This document shows positions 16,270 to 24,878 of a stretch of 64,000 bases of DNA, in pieces (position 1 is the stretch's first letter; every line of letters starts with the position of its first letter). The notes beneath the pieces were generated by a model. That model saw only the letters and a program-made list of their open reading frames with translations. It was not told where the DNA came from and ran no database searches. The position numbers were made by a program, and so were the translations under genes. The stretch comes from Streptomyces sp. DT2A-34 (GTDB lineage Bacteria > Actinomycetota > Actinomycetes > Streptomycetales > Streptomycetaceae), in assembly GCF_030499515.1 (NCBI RefSeq), contig NZ_JASTWJ010000001.1, positions 3,452,001 through 3,516,000 of the forward strand, given 5' to 3'.

Positions 16270-16722
16270 CTAATTGGGCTTGCTGCTGAGCCGCTCGATC
16301 ACTCCGGCACCTTCGGCTAGGACCCTGCGGCGCAGGGCATCTGTCTTGGGGTCACGCAGGGCCCACGAGTGTTCGCGGGGGTGATGCCGGTAGAGCATGC
16401 ACGCTTCTTCGTCGTCCGATCCGTCAGAGATCTCGCAGTGCCTCAGCGACTCAAACCGCATCGTTCCGTCCGGTGTCCAGCGCGCCCACAGTCCTTCGTG
16501 CGGCTTGTGCTCTCGCCAGTCCCATACGTAGTCGGCGTGTTCACCCTCGTGCCAGAGTCCGAGTTCGCATCGGGCCGTGGCGGGGGCGTCCTCACAGTCC
16601 TCGCCAGTGACCCGCTTCTGTCCAGCGAGTATCGCTATCAACAGTTCGGTGAAGGCCACTTCGGCCGTGGCCGTGCACTGACGCATAGCGGCGGTCGGCA
16701 GTAGCCGCATACCGCGCTTCAT
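16270..16722 (-). CDS. Hypothetical Cys/His motif protein (150 aa)
   Basis: No family recognised. It contains C...CELGLWHEGEHADYVWDW, a Cys plus H-x3-H arrangement recurring in small Streptomyces proteins. A weak echo (LSWHEGEHAHDV) is readable upstream of the radical SAM gene near 16000. The C-terminal half has further Cys and many charged residues. GGAGGTAAGGG precedes ATG 16722. Last gene of the operon 17872-16270. Confidence 0.6.
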   Translation of the reverse strand: MKRGMRLLPTAAMRQCTATAEVAFTELLIAILAGQKRVTGEDCEDAPATARCELGLWHEGEHADYVWDWREHKPHEGLWARWTPDGTMRFESLRHCEISDGSDDEEACMLYRHHPREHSWALRDPKTDALRRRVLAEGAGVIERLSSKPN

Positions 16723-16726
16723 GCCC

Positions 16727-17239
16727 TTACCTCCATGGGTTTTCGGCGACTACGTACAGGGGGTGTGACAGTCCGCCGATCCGGTGTGTAAGTGATTCGC
16801 CCGGCCACCGGTCAGGCTCCGCAGACATCCGCACCGGCCAGACGGACAGGGTGTATGTGCAGTCCGGATCAGTGGCCGTCACGAAGAGCGGGTGCCCGCC
16901 CTTGATGTGCTCGCGTGCTTCGCGTTCCTCGTTGAGATCGTTGGCCCACCGCCGCAGTTCCGTGGGGCAGTCGTGAACGGGTGCCGCTTCGCATTCGGCC
17001 GGGGTGGGAAACCACGGCGAGCGTCCCGGATCGGGGTCGAGCCGGTCAGCCATGCGCAGTGCCTCGCCGCGAAGCCACCGGATCACCAGCACAGGGGAAA
17101 AGCTCTGAAACGTGCCTAAGACGTACTGCACACTCTCCCCAGTGCCGTACACCGGCCCTTCCGCGCGTACCTCTGCGCGGTAGCCCGCTGGCTGTGGTTT
17201 GCCGCTCGTGCCGAGCCCTGCTGTCAGATCAGAGCGCAC
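16727..17239 (-). CDS. Hypothetical protein (170 aa) in the small-gene operon
   Basis: GTG 17239 chosen: AAGGAG is 7 bp upstream and the start lies inside the end of the preceding gene. Segments YVLGTFQSFSPVLVIRWLRG and CPTELRRWANDLNEEREARE suggest a mixed alpha-beta fold, and the end LSHPLYVVAENPWR is typical of proteins reading out a small domain. No recognised family or catalytic motif. Confidence 0.55.
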   Translation of the reverse strand: MRSDLTAGLGTSGKPQPAGYRAEVRAEGPVYGTGESVQYVLGTFQSFSPVLVIRWLRGEALRMADRLDPDPGRSPWFPTPAECEAAPVHDCPTELRRWANDLNEEREAREHIKGGHPLFVTATDPDCTYTLSVWPVRMSAEPDRWPGESLTHRIGGLSHPLYVVAENPWR

Positions 17240-17441
17240 GCCGGTTCTCCTTCTCCACGAGGGGACGAAGGCGCCGCATGGTCGGGCTGAACGATCGATC
17301 GTCGGGGCCGCTGTACTTCGGCGGGGTGTCGGCAACGCTGTCATGGGTCTCGGGGCACTCGGGGTAGCCGCACTGGCACGACGGAAAAGCGACAGGCGAA
17401 GCGGGCGCGAGGTCTGTTCCTTCCGGAAATTCGGCGTTCAC
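17229..17441 (-). CDS. Small Cys-motif protein (70 aa)
   Basis: GTG 17441 overlaps the stop of the upstream gene (GTGA). The segment CQCGYPECPETHD could hold one metal ion. The rest is polar. Coupled between two other small genes. Function unknown. Confidence 0.5.
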   Translation of the reverse strand: MNAEFPEGTDLAPASPVAFPSCQCGYPECPETHDSVADTPPKYSGPDDRSFSPTMRRLRPLVEKENRRAL

Positions 17442-17872
17442 TCCTTCACCCCCTCGCCTGTACGTCGGTGCGGGTGCTGCCCGATGATCCGGTTGAACTC
17501 CCGCGCCGTTCGGTCAGCGCCACGTGCGTGCGCGGATGTGCGGCCGCTGTGCGCCGCCTTGCAGGTCACGCACCCGCCAACGGCAACGGCAACGGATTCA
17601 AGATCAGGCATCGGGACGGCCGGAGCGGACGTCGTCTCTTCGCTTCGGATCACAGGGAGCAACCTCTCCAGCCCAGCGAGCGTCGCTTTCAAGTTGGCGC
17701 GCGTCGGCACGGCGTACGGCCCCCTACGGACACCAACGGGATACGGCGCCCACTGGTTGAGCCACGTTTCGGCGGGCTCCATGCGGAGCCGCCAGAAACC
17801 GCCGGCTACTACGAGCGCTGCCAGCTCCGGCCTGTCGTCAGCCCAAGGCGGAGCCGTTCCCTGATCGGACAC
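17438..17872 (-). CDS. Hypothetical protein with CxxC-H motif (144 aa)
   Basis: GTG 17872 chosen because GGAGAGGAG lies just upstream. LAALVVAGGFWRLRMEPAET precedes a linker, then GGCVTCKAAHSGRTSAHARG with CxxC and His, ending in a basic helix (ADRTAREFNRIIGQHPHRR). First gene of a four-gene minus-strand operon divergent from the XRE regulator. No family recognised. Confidence 0.55.
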   Translation of the reverse strand: MSDQGTAPPWADDRPELAALVVAGGFWRLRMEPAETWLNQWAPYPVGVRRGPYAVPTRANLKATLAGLERLLPVIRSEETTSAPAVPMPDLESVAVAVGGCVTCKAAHSGRTSAHARGADRTAREFNRIIGQHPHRRTGEGVKE

Positions 17873-17962
17873 GACCGCTCCTCTCCGTAGTGCCGCCACT
17901 ACCAAGCAGGTTCAGCGTGGCCCACACCTGGGAACACTTCAACTTGCCGGAAAGGAACGAAA

Positions 17963-17978
17963 GGTTGGTGTAACAACC
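17963..17978 (+). promoter_or_regulatory. Possible operator at the start of the XRE gene
   Basis: GGTTG-GTGTAA-CAACC inverted repeat ends 2 bp before the TTG start at 17980. Its position over the ribosome-binding region suggests autoregulation. Confidence 0.4.
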
Positions 17979-17979
17979 C

Positions 17980-18813
17980 TTGAATCGCAAGGAGTTGAAC
18001 CCTGATGCCTCGCCTCAAGCGGCTTACGGGGCGCGTTTACGCAGTCTGCGAGAAGCGCGCGGCTGGACCCAAGATGACCTTGCCGAACGCATGGAATATT
18101 CCAGTGTGCATATTTCAGCGGTTGAAACTGGGCGGAAGTCTCCAACCCTTCGTTTCTCGCGTAGTGCAGACCACGCCTTCGGCATCGAGGGTGCAGACAC
18201 GTTCGAGCGCCAGTTCCGTGAACTTCGTCAGGGCTCCTTGCTGGAGGGCTTCCCCGAGTACGTCGGGCACGAGGGCCGAGCAGCGGAAATCCGGCTGTTT
18301 GAGATCGGGATCATCCCTGGGCTTCTCCAGACACCGGAGTACGCAGAGGTGCTTGCAGACAGCGCCGTCAAGCGAGGAGCGATCACCGCCGAGCAGGCGC
18401 ACGAGCGGGTGACGCTCGTCGCCGAACGGCAAGCCGCACTCGTCCGCCCGTCTTCACCTCTGGTTTTCGTGATGCTGGATGAAAGCTGTATCCGCCGGCC
18501 CATCGGCGAGCCCGCCGTCATGGACGCTCAGTTGGAGCGTCTGGCCGAGTTCGCCGAGCTGCCGAACACCGTGCTTCAGGTCGCCCCGTACGACATGGGG
18601 GCGCGTCGGACGTTCAATCTGCCGCTCTACATCCTGACGATGCCAGACCGCTCCCTCATGTCGTACGCCGAGTCCGCGCACCGAGGCCATCTTGAGCGGG
18701 AAAGCTCGTTCGTACTGCCCTTGTTGGCGGCCTACCATCAACTACAGGCCGAAGCCTGCTCGCAGGCGGCATCTGTGGCCATGATCAACCAGTTGCGAAA
18801 GGGCACCCCGTGA
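17980..18813 (+). CDS. XRE-family regulator with DUF5753 domain
   Basis: 277 residues. HTH at 15-70 (YGARLRSLREARGWTQDDLA, SSVHISAVETGRKSP) and a DUF5753 effector region from about 95 to the end (IGIIPGLLQTPEYAEVLADS, VMLDESCIRRPIG). This is the most common helix-turn-helix family in Streptomyces, often paired with a DUF397 protein as here. TTG start at 17980 is tentative because the ribosome site is weak. Its stop overlaps the GTG of the next gene. Confidence 0.85.
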   Translation: MNRKELNPDASPQAAYGARLRSLREARGWTQDDLAERMEYSSVHISAVETGRKSPTLRFSRSADHAFGIEGADTFERQFRELRQGSLLEGFPEYVGHEGRAAEIRLFEIGIIPGLLQTPEYAEVLADSAVKRGAITAEQAHERVTLVAERQAALVRPSSPLVFVMLDESCIRRPIGEPAVMDAQLERLAEFAELPNTVLQVAPYDMGARRTFNLPLYILTMPDRSLMSYAESAHRGHLERESSFVLPLLAAYHQLQAEACSQAASVAMINQLRKGTP

Positions 18814-19019
18814 CGACCGAATCCCCTCGTTGGTTCAAGTCCTCGTACAGCGACAACGGCGGCGCTTGCGTGGAGGTCGCCGGAAACCTCGTCGCCTCAC
18901 GCGGCGTGGTACCCGTCCGTGACTCCAAGAACTCAAGCGGCCCGGTTCTGAGCTTCCCCACCGATGCGTTCTCGTCCTTCGTGGCGGGCGTCAAGGCCCG
19001 AGAGCTCGGCGCCTTCTGA
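18810..19019 (+). CDS. DUF397 protein (69 aa)
   Basis: Typical DUF397 pattern: WFKSSYSDNGGACVEVAGNL near the start, VPVRDSKNSSGPVLSF in the middle and FVAGVKAREL at the end. GTG 18810 is translationally coupled to the XRE gene (GTGA). These pairs act as a regulator with a small partner; in some Streptomyces the DUF397 member behaves as an antitoxin-like modulator. Confidence 0.85.
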   Translation: MTTESPRWFKSSYSDNGGACVEVAGNLVASRGVVPVRDSKNSSGPVLSFPTDAFSSFVAGVKARELGAF

Positions 19020-19073
19020 CCACCATCCGCAGCGCCATCGAAGGCCCTTCAGGCCAACCCGTGGACTGATTCG

Positions 19074-19109
19074 CGAGAGCCTCTGCCATACCTCTGGCAG
19101 GGGCTCTCG
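19074..19109 (+). terminator. Terminator after the DUF397 gene
   Basis: CGAGAGCCTCTGCCA (19074-19088) pairs with TGGCAGGGGCTCTCG (19095-19109), 54 bp after the stop. It insulates the downstream ahpC promoter from element transcription. Confidence 0.75.
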
Positions 19110-19187
19110 TCATGTCTGCCGTGTGCCCCGCCGTGAGCAGCCAGGCGCCCGTTCGGCATGCCGAACTGATCGGCATCACTGATCACT

Positions 19188-19217
19188 TTGACCTGATTGA
19201 TCGATTTCACCTACGAC
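19188..19217 (+). promoter_or_regulatory. Element-supplied promoter for the rebuilt ahpCD operon
   Basis: TTGACC (19188-19193), 18 bp, TACGAC (19212-19217), leaving about 58 nt to the ahpC start. It has the same spacing as the native promoter at 919-948, and the leader shares GTCCAACCCAAG and ACACCTG with it. No GATAGG/CCTATC OxyR box is visible; instead TGATC motifs recur at 19167-19203. Functional status is inferred. Confidence 0.6.
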
Positions 19218-19275
19218 AGGAGCATCTGACAGGGTTACACCTGTCCAACCCAAGCAACACCTGAAGGGCCTGTAC

Positions 19276-19845
19276 GTGCTTACTGTCGGTGACCAGTTCC
19301 CTGACTTCGACCTCATGGCATGCGTCTCCCTGGAGAAGGGCAAGGAGTTCGAGCGGATCGACGCCGAATGGCTTAAGCTCAACCGGGAAAAGAAGGGTTG
19401 GTTGGTGGTCTTCGCCTGGCCGAAGGACTTCACCTTCGTCTGCCCGACCGAGATCGCGGCCTTCGGCAAGCTGAACGAGGAGTTCGCCGACCGCGACGCG
19501 CAGGTCCTCGGCTTCTCCGGTGACTCGGAGTTCGTCCACCACGCCTGGCGCAAGGACCACGACGACCTGCGCGACCTGCCGTTCCCGATGATGGCCGACT
19601 CCAGGCACGAGCTGATGCGCGACCTCGGCATCGAGGGCGAGGACGGCTTCGCCAAGCGCGCCGTCTTCATCGTCGACCAGAACAACGAGATCCAGTTCTC
19701 CATGGTGACCGCCGGCTCCGTCGGCCGTAACCCCAAGGAGGTCCTGCGGGTCCTGGACGCCCTGCAGACGGACGAGCTGTGCCCGTGCAACTGGACCAAG
19801 GGCGAGGACACCCTGGACCCGGTCAAGCTGCTTGCCGGAGAGTGA
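19276..19845 (+). CDS. ahpC: Alkyl hydroperoxide reductase C, chimeric (element 5' end, host 3' end)
   Basis: 189-residue typical 2-Cys peroxiredoxin that reduces peroxides and is recharged by AhpD. The peroxidatic Cys lies in [20 protein letters not shown] and the resolving Cys in LCPCNW near 166-171. GTG 19276. Codons up to VVFA (residue 48) come from the element and differ from the displaced host N-terminus: [10 protein letters not shown] replaces DKFPEFELTA, and the segment before the W is five residues longer ([17 protein letters not shown]). From WPKD onward it is host sequence. Followed 5 bp later by ahpD. Confidence 0.95.
   Translation: MLTVGDQFPDFDLMACVSLEKGKEFERIDAEWLKLNREKKGWLVVFAWPKDFTFVCPTEIAAFGKLNEEFADRDAQVLGFSGDSEFVHHAWRKDHDDLRDLPFPMMADSRHELMRDLGIEGEDGFAKRAVFIVDQNNEIQFSMVTAGSVGRNPKEVLRVLDALQTDELCPCNWTKGEDTLDPVKLLAGE
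19408..19426 (+). other. attR: right junction of the integrated element
   Basis: GTCTTCGCCTGGCCGAAGG, 18 of 19 bases shared with attL. Sequence to the left (GGTTGGTTGGTG) is element, to the right (ACTTCACCTTCGTCTGC) host ahpC. The junction keeps the reading frame open. Confidence 0.85.
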
Positions 19846-19850
19846 GTGAC

Positions 19851-20384
19851 ATGTCCCTCGACTCCCTGAAGTCCCGCATACCGGACTACGCCAAGGACCT
19901 GAAGCTCAACCTGGGCTCGGTCATCGGCAACTCCGACCTCCCGGCGCAGCAGCTGTGGGGCACGGTCCTCGCCACCGCGATCGCCTCGCGCTCCCCGATC
20001 GTGCTGCGCGAGCTGGCGCCGGAGGCGAAGGCGAACCTCACGCCGGAGGCGTACAACGCGGCGAAGTCCGCGGCCGCGGTGATGGCGATGAACAACGTCT
20101 TCTACCGGACCCGGCACCTGCTGTCCGACCACGAGTACGGCAGCCTGCGCGCCGGGCTCCGTATGAACGTCATCGGCAACCCCGGTGTCGACAAGGTCGA
20201 CTTCGAGCTGTGGTCCTTCGCGGTGTCCGCCATCAACGGCTGCGGCCTGTGCCTCGACTCGCACGAGCAGGTACTGCGCAAGGCGGGCGTGGACCGCGAG
20301 ACGGTCCAGGAGGCGTTCAAGATCGCGTCCGTCGTTCAGGCGGTCGGTGTCACGCTGGATGCCGAGGCCGTGCTCTCCGAGTAG
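19851..20384 (+). CDS. ahpD: Alkyl hydroperoxidase AhpD
   Basis: 177 residues with the CMD/AhpD motif [12 protein letters not shown] (CxxC and His), the thiol relay that recharges AhpC. ATG 19851, 5 bp after the ahpC stop, so the two form one operon now under the element-supplied promoter. The length and the EFGLNxH-like helix context match actinobacterial AhpD. Confidence 0.95.
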   Translation: MSLDSLKSRIPDYAKDLKLNLGSVIGNSDLPAQQLWGTVLATAIASRSPIVLRELAPEAKANLTPEAYNAAKSAAAVMAMNNVFYRTRHLLSDHEYGSLRAGLRMNVIGNPGVDKVDFELWSFAVSAINGCGLCLDSHEQVLRKAGVDRETVQEAFKIASVVQAVGVTLDAEAVLSE

Positions 20385-20424
20385 GCCGAAGGGTTGGCCG
20401 AAGGGTTGGCCGAAGAGTAGGCCG
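20385..20424 (+). repeat. 12-bp tandem repeat after ahpD
   Basis: GGCCGAAGGGTT repeated twice, then GGCCGAAGAGTA and a partial fourth copy, immediately behind the ahpD stop. The last ahpD codon region and the repeat share the same unit, as if the stop codon arose within an expanding repeat. Confidence 0.6.
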
Positions 20425-20444
20425 AACCACGTCGAGGGCCTCGC

Positions 20445-21848
20445 TCACTGCTGGTGGGCGGGGCCCTCCGCGCTGTCCTGGGCGTCCCCGGAGGCCGCGC
20501 GCCCGGACCCCGCTTCCGCCGGAACGGCCTTGTCCGCAAGCGTCGGACGCGGCTGTCGAGGCACCGTCTCCTGCGAATACGCCCGCAGATACCCCACGAT
20601 CGTGTTCGAAACCGCCACCAGCGGTACGGCCACCACCGCCCCGCCGATCCCCGCCACCATGCCGCCGGCCGCCACCGACAGCACCACCGCCAGCGGGTGG
20701 ACGCGGACCGCGCGCCCGAGGATGAACGGCTGCAGGACGTGGCCCTCGATCTGCTGCACGGCGAGGACGACGGCGAGCGTCATGACCGCGGTGAACACGC
20801 CCTGCGTCACCAGGGCCACCACCACCGCCAACGCGCCGGAGGCCACCGCGCCGACGAGCGGGATGAAGGAGAACAAGAAGATGAAGACGGCCAGCGGGAC
20901 GGCCATCGGCACATCGAGGAAGTAGATGCCGATGCCGATGAAGACGGCGTCGATCAGGGCGACGAGGACCGTGCCGCGTACATACGCCGTGAGCGTCTCC
21001 CACGCGCGCGGGCCGGCGCCGGCGACGCCCGGCCGGGCCGCGGCGGGCACCAGCTTCAGCGTCCACTCCCAGATGCGCTTGCCGTCGTAGAGCAGGAAGA
21101 GGGTCGAGAAGGCGGCCAGCAGAATGCCGGTGAGGGCCTCGACGACGACCGTGACGCCTTCCAGACCGGCGGAGGTGATCTCGTCGGTGTTGGCGCCGAT
21201 CGCCTCCCTGAGGTTCTCGGCGATCTCGTTGATCTGCTTGTCGGTGACGTGGAAGGGGCTGTTGAGCAGCCAGTTGCGCAGCTCGTCGATGCCGTCCTGG
21301 ATCTGGTCGGAGAGGTTGTCGATGTTCTCCATGACCTGCCAGGTCACGAACCAGCCCATCAGCCCGATGACGACGAACCCGAGGACCGCGGTCAGGGCGG
21401 TGGCGAGCCCGCGTGGCACACCGCGCCGCCTCAGCCACGCCACCGAGGGCTGCATCAGCGCGGTGAGGAGCAGCGCGATGACGAAGGCCAGCACGACGAG
21501 TTGTACGGCGCTGATGACCCGCATCAGCACCCAAACTGTGCCGGCCAGCACCAGCAGCCGCCAGCCGGCCTCCGCCGCGACCCGGACGCCCCACGGCACG
21601 ACCTGTGCGGGGTCGGGGCGGGGCGGCGGAGCCGAGGGCGCGTAGTCGGGGGGCCGGGGAACGTGGTCGGCGGGCGGCGAGAGGGTGTCGTCGGCGGAGG
21701 GCTCAGGCGCGGCCTCGACGGCGGACCTCCGCACCGGCTGGAGCTCGTCGCTCTCCCGTTCCACCGCGGCGCGGCGCTCGTCCAACCGTTCGCTCATCTC
21801 GGTCAGTCCGGCGCTGAGCCGACCGAGCCACCCTGGCACTCGCGACAT
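20445..21848 (-). CDS. AI-2E family membrane transporter
   Basis: 467 residues from ATG 21848 (GAAGAGGG upstream). Polar N-terminus (1-75), then hydrophobic helices beginning LLVLAGTVWVLMRVISAVQL, the DQIQDGIDELRNWL amphipathic region, a cluster of C-terminal helices and an Ala/Gly-rich tail. Pattern and length match the AI-2E transporter family (formerly DUF20), exporters of poorly known substrates. It is convergent with ahpD. Confidence 0.82.
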   Translation of the reverse strand: MSRVPGWLGRLSAGLTEMSERLDERRAAVERESDELQPVRRSAVEAAPEPSADDTLSPPADHVPRPPDYAPSAPPPRPDPAQVVPWGVRVAAEAGWRLLVLAGTVWVLMRVISAVQLVVLAFVIALLLTALMQPSVAWLRRRGVPRGLATALTAVLGFVVIGLMGWFVTWQVMENIDNLSDQIQDGIDELRNWLLNSPFHVTDKQINEIAENLREAIGANTDEITSAGLEGVTVVVEALTGILLAAFSTLFLLYDGKRIWEWTLKLVPAAARPGVAGAGPRAWETLTAYVRGTVLVALIDAVFIGIGIYFLDVPMAVPLAVFIFLFSFIPLVGAVASGALAVVVALVTQGVFTAVMTLAVVLAVQQIEGHVLQPFILGRAVRVHPLAVVLSVAAGGMVAGIGGAVVAVPLVAVSNTIVGYLRAYSQETVPRQPRPTLADKAVPAEAGSGRAASGDAQDSAEGPAHQQ

Positions 21849-22093
21849 GATCCGCCCTCTTCCCCGTCTCTCCCCACCACTCCCCCCTGGAGTCGTCCGT
21901 CCGACCGTACATGCGTCACCGGAGAACAGCGAAAGCCCCTCACCACAAAGACGGTGAGAGGCTTCGCAGGGTTGAACCACGCCCTAAGGGGCGCGGGGCT
22001 GCATCGAATATGCGGCTCCGCCGCGCGGGCGCGACCAGCCACGACGGCGCCGCAGCCAAATGACGGCCTATCGCGGCCCCCTCAGCGGAGCGC

Positions 22094-22780
22094 CTAGTAC
22101 CAGCGGTTGGCCTGCCAGAACGACCAAGCGCCGCAGGGACTGTCGTAGCGCTCGTTCATGTAGTTCAGGCCCCACTTGATCTGGGTGGCCGGGTTCGTCT
22201 GCCAGTCCGAGCCGACGGACGACATCTTGGAACCGGGCAGCGCCTGGAAGAGGCCGTAAGCACCCGAGGAGGCGTTGACCGCCTGGTAGTTCCAGCTGGA
22301 CTCGTGGTCCACGATGTTGCTGAAGCACTGGAACTGGTCGCTCGGCACCATCTGGCGCGCCATCGCCTGGATCTCCGCGATGCTGTACGAGCCCTGGATG
22401 GGGAAGTCCGCGGAGGAGGACTGGGAGGCCTTCGCCTCGGCCTCTTCGCGCTCCTTGGCTTCCTGCGCCGCCTTCTCGGCGGCTTCCTTCTTCTCGATCG
22501 CGGTCTGGGCGGCGGCCTTGCGGGCCGACTCCTCAGCGTCCTTCTTGGCGCTCACGTCCGCGGCGATGGCCTGTACGTTGGCCTGCGCCGTCAGGGACTC
22601 GCTCTGCACCTGGGCCTGCTGGCCCGCGGGTATGTCCGCGAGGAGCGTCGAATCGGCAGCCGTCGCCTCGGCGTCGTTGTTCTGCGCGGTGCTGCCCGAG
22701 GCAACACCGACGACGCTTCCGACAGCGGTGACCGCGGTGGCCGAGGCCACTGCGAATCCCCTGACCGAAATCGGACTCAC
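22094..22780 (-). CDS. Secreted lytic transglycosylase (SLT-type)
   Basis: 228 residues from GTG 22780 (AAGGA 4 bp upstream). Signal region VRGFAVASATAVTAVGSVVG, an Ala/Glu/Lys-rich coiled-coil linker (about 75-130), then a C-terminal transglycosylase-like domain with MVPSDQFQCFSNIVDHESSW (catalytic Glu in HESSW), YGLFQALPGSKM and IKWGLNYMNERY. Cleaves peptidoglycan glycan strands. Such proteins act in growth or spore wall remodelling in Streptomyces. Confidence 0.85.
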   Translation of the reverse strand: MSPISVRGFAVASATAVTAVGSVVGVASGSTAQNNDAEATAADSTLLADIPAGQQAQVQSESLTAQANVQAIAADVSAKKDAEESARKAAAQTAIEKKEAAEKAAQEAKEREEAEAKASQSSSADFPIQGSYSIAEIQAMARQMVPSDQFQCFSNIVDHESSWNYQAVNASSGAYGLFQALPGSKMSSVGSDWQTNPATQIKWGLNYMNERYDSPCGAWSFWQANRWY

Positions 22781-23199
22781 ACGGTTTCCTTCCAGCATCG
22801 CCCGCTTCGGTGACCCTGGCGGACGCAATCGTGCCCCTTGCGCTGGCCTCCCAACTGCGGGGTCACGGGAGGCACGGACCCGGTGGGCAACTCCCGTGTA
22901 GGAGAGCGCCGCGTGGTAACTCGGGCGGCATACGACGGCAGTATGGAGTTGGTGGTGGTGTTGCTGTGGTGCCGTACCGCTGGGGGTACAGGTGTGTCGT
23001 ATGCGGGGCCTGACAGGAGTGAGACTCTGCCGTAACCAGACGCCGCAAGGCAATTCTGTGTTGAGTGTGAAAGCTCACACCTCGTTTGCCCCAGGGGTTT
23101 TTCGGAAAGCCGCACACGCCGAGGCGCCGCCCGGATAGGCTCACTGCCTTTCCGAACGGCGCCAACCAACGAGTAGCTACCGCAAGTTGAGCACTTGGG
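22781..23199 (-). promoter_or_regulatory. Long leader region of the transglycosylase gene
   Basis: Over 400 bp without a supported gene. Long, structured leaders are common before Streptomyces cell-wall hydrolase genes, and some carry c-di-AMP (ydaO) riboswitches. I see several possible stems (for example GTGTGAG/CTCACAC near 23067-23084) but cannot match a riboswitch consensus by eye. Confidence 0.35.
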
Positions 23200-24525
23200 T
23201 CAGATCTGCCCGTCCTCCAGCATTTCGGTCACAAGGGCGGCAATCTGGGACCTCTCGGACCGCGTCAGCGTGACGTGGGCGAAAAGTGGATGCCCCTTCA
23301 GCTTCTCCACGACGGCGACGACACCGTCGTAGCGCCCGACCCTCAGATTGTCCCGCTGGGCCACGTCATGGGTGAGAACCACCCGCGAATTGGCGCCAAT
23401 TCGGGACAGAACAGTCAGCAGGACATTCCTTTCCAGCGACTGTGCCTCGTCCACGATCACGAACGCGTCGTGCAGCGAGCGTCCGCGGATGTGGGTGAGG
23501 GGCAGCACCTCCAGCATGCCGCGCGCGGTGATCTCCTCGATGACCTCGCGGCTGGTGACCGCGGACAGCGTGTCGAAGACCGCCTGCGCCCAGGGGCTCA
23601 TCTTCTCGGCCTCGCTGCCGGGCAGATAGCCGAGCTCCTGCCCGCCCACCGCGTACAGCGGCCGGAAGACCATCACCTTCTGGTGCTGACGGCGCTCCAG
23701 CACCGCTTCGAGGCCCGCGCACAGCGCCAGCGCCGACTTGCCGGTGCCGGCCCGCCCGCCCATGGACACGATCCCGACGTCCGGGTCGAGCAGCAGGTCG
23801 AGCGCGATCCGCTGCTCGGCACTACGGCCCTTGATACCGAAGGCCTCCCGATCGCCGCGCACCAGACGGACGTTGCCCTCGGGCGTGATCCGGCCCAGCG
23901 CCTTGCCGCGCTCGGAGTGGATCGTCAGCCCGGTGTGCACCGGCATGGCGGCGGCTTCGGGGACGTAGATGTGACCTTCCTCGAAGAGGACGTCCACCTG
24001 CTCGCCGGACAGGGTCAGTTCGGACATTCCGGTCCAGCCGGAGGAGTCCGTGATGGCGAGCTCGGCGCGATACTCCTCGGCGAGGAGACCGACGGACGAG
24101 GCCTTGATCCTGAGCGGCAGGTCCTTCGACACGACGGTGACGTCGAACCCCTCGGCCTGCAGATTGCGGGCGACCGCGAGGATGCGGGAGTCGTTGTCCC
24201 CCAGACGGTAGCCGGTCGGCAGAACGCTGGGGTCCGAGTGGTTGAGCTCGACACGGATGGTCCCGCCGAGGTCCCCGGTCGGGATGGGGGCGTCGAGACG
24301 GCCGTACTTCACCCGGAACTCGTCGAGCAGGCGCAGTGCCTGCCGGGCGAAGTAACCCAGTTCGGGATGGTGCCGCTTGGCCTCCAGTTCCGTCACCACG
24401 ACGATGGGGAGCACGACCTCGTGCTCGTCGAAGCGGTTCAGGGCGTTCGGGTCGGCCAGCAGGACGCTGGTGTCGAGAACGTAAGTGCGCCGGTCTGGCT
24501 TGTGGCGCTTTGTGCTGGTCACCAC
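23200..24525 (-). CDS. PIN-domain PhoH-family ATPase
   Basis: 441 residues from GTG 24525. N-terminal PIN domain ([47 protein letters not shown]) and C-terminal PhoH ATPase with Walker [14 protein letters not shown] and DEAQSLE (Walker B). PIN-PhoH proteins couple RNA hydrolysis to helicase-like ATPase activity and probably act in RNA quality control. Codon frame and length match the conserved Streptomyces protein. Confidence 0.88.
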   Translation of the reverse strand: MVTSTKRHKPDRRTYVLDTSVLLADPNALNRFDEHEVVLPIVVVTELEAKRHHPELGYFARQALRLLDEFRVKYGRLDAPIPTGDLGGTIRVELNHSDPSVLPTGYRLGDNDSRILAVARNLQAEGFDVTVVSKDLPLRIKASSVGLLAEEYRAELAITDSSGWTGMSELTLSGEQVDVLFEEGHIYVPEAAAMPVHTGLTIHSERGKALGRITPEGNVRLVRGDREAFGIKGRSAEQRIALDLLLDPDVGIVSMGGRAGTGKSALALCAGLEAVLERRQHQKVMVFRPLYAVGGQELGYLPGSEAEKMSPWAQAVFDTLSAVTSREVIEEITARGMLEVLPLTHIRGRSLHDAFVIVDEAQSLERNVLLTVLSRIGANSRVVLTHDVAQRDNLRVGRYDGVVAVVEKLKGHPLFAHVTLTRSERSQIAALVTEMLEDGQI

Positions 24526-24878
24526 GGAAGGACGTACCCCCTCGGATGAGGTCGGGGAGCGACGGAGTGGAGCTGGACCGGTCGTCGGCCGCCCTGCACG
24601 CCTGGCATGGGCCGAAAACCGGCCCTCCACTGCTTCTCCCGTGCCGTGACCGCACGGTAGGGCTGGTGCAAAGGGCCTCCCGGGCGGACGGCTCCGGCGC
24701 CGCCCGCTGAGATACGACACCCGTGGTTCGGGCGTCGACCTGCTTGGCTTATGCCCTCGAACATGCGGTGCCATGCCAGCGCATATGACGGCGCGCTGGT
24801 GAACTCCTTGTTACTTCTGTCCCGGAGAGGGTGACTTTCGTCGCGTCCGGATACGGCGGTGAGAGCGCCGCAGGGGGA
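24526..24878 (-). other. Gap between uppS and the PhoH gene
   Basis: No gene seen. CCAGCGC (24776-24782) and GCGCTGG (24793-24799) form a hairpin about 80 bp past the uppS stop, a likely weak terminator; the rest would be the PhoH leader. Confidence 0.45.

Larger units (their letters stand above)
1152..19418. mobile_element. AICE-like integrative conjugative element in ahpC (about 18.3 kb)
   Basis: Bounded by attL (1151-1169) and attR (19408-19426). It contains an integrase next to attL, a RepSA-type initiator, an FtsK/TraB pump, a Spd-like membrane protein, a KorSA-type GntR repressor with repeated operators, and cargo including three secreted SH3-like proteins, an HtrA-like protease, a radical SAM enzyme with a PCMT-like methyltransferase, and a DUF5753/DUF397 pair. 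This is the integration-replication-transfer logic of pSAM2-type elements. Unlike pSAM2 it uses a large serine recombinase and a protein-coding target rather than a tyrosine integrase and a tRNA. No excisionase or NUDIX (Pif) gene was recognised. Confidence 0.92.

Noticed and set aside
20454..22097. 547-codon plus-strand frame opposite the AI-2E transporter
   Set aside because: Charged low-complexity translation typical of the complement of a membrane-protein gene.
22781..23199. Possible c-di-AMP (ydaO) riboswitch before the transglycosylase gene
   Set aside because: Position is attractive but I could not match the conserved core by eye; needs a covariance search.
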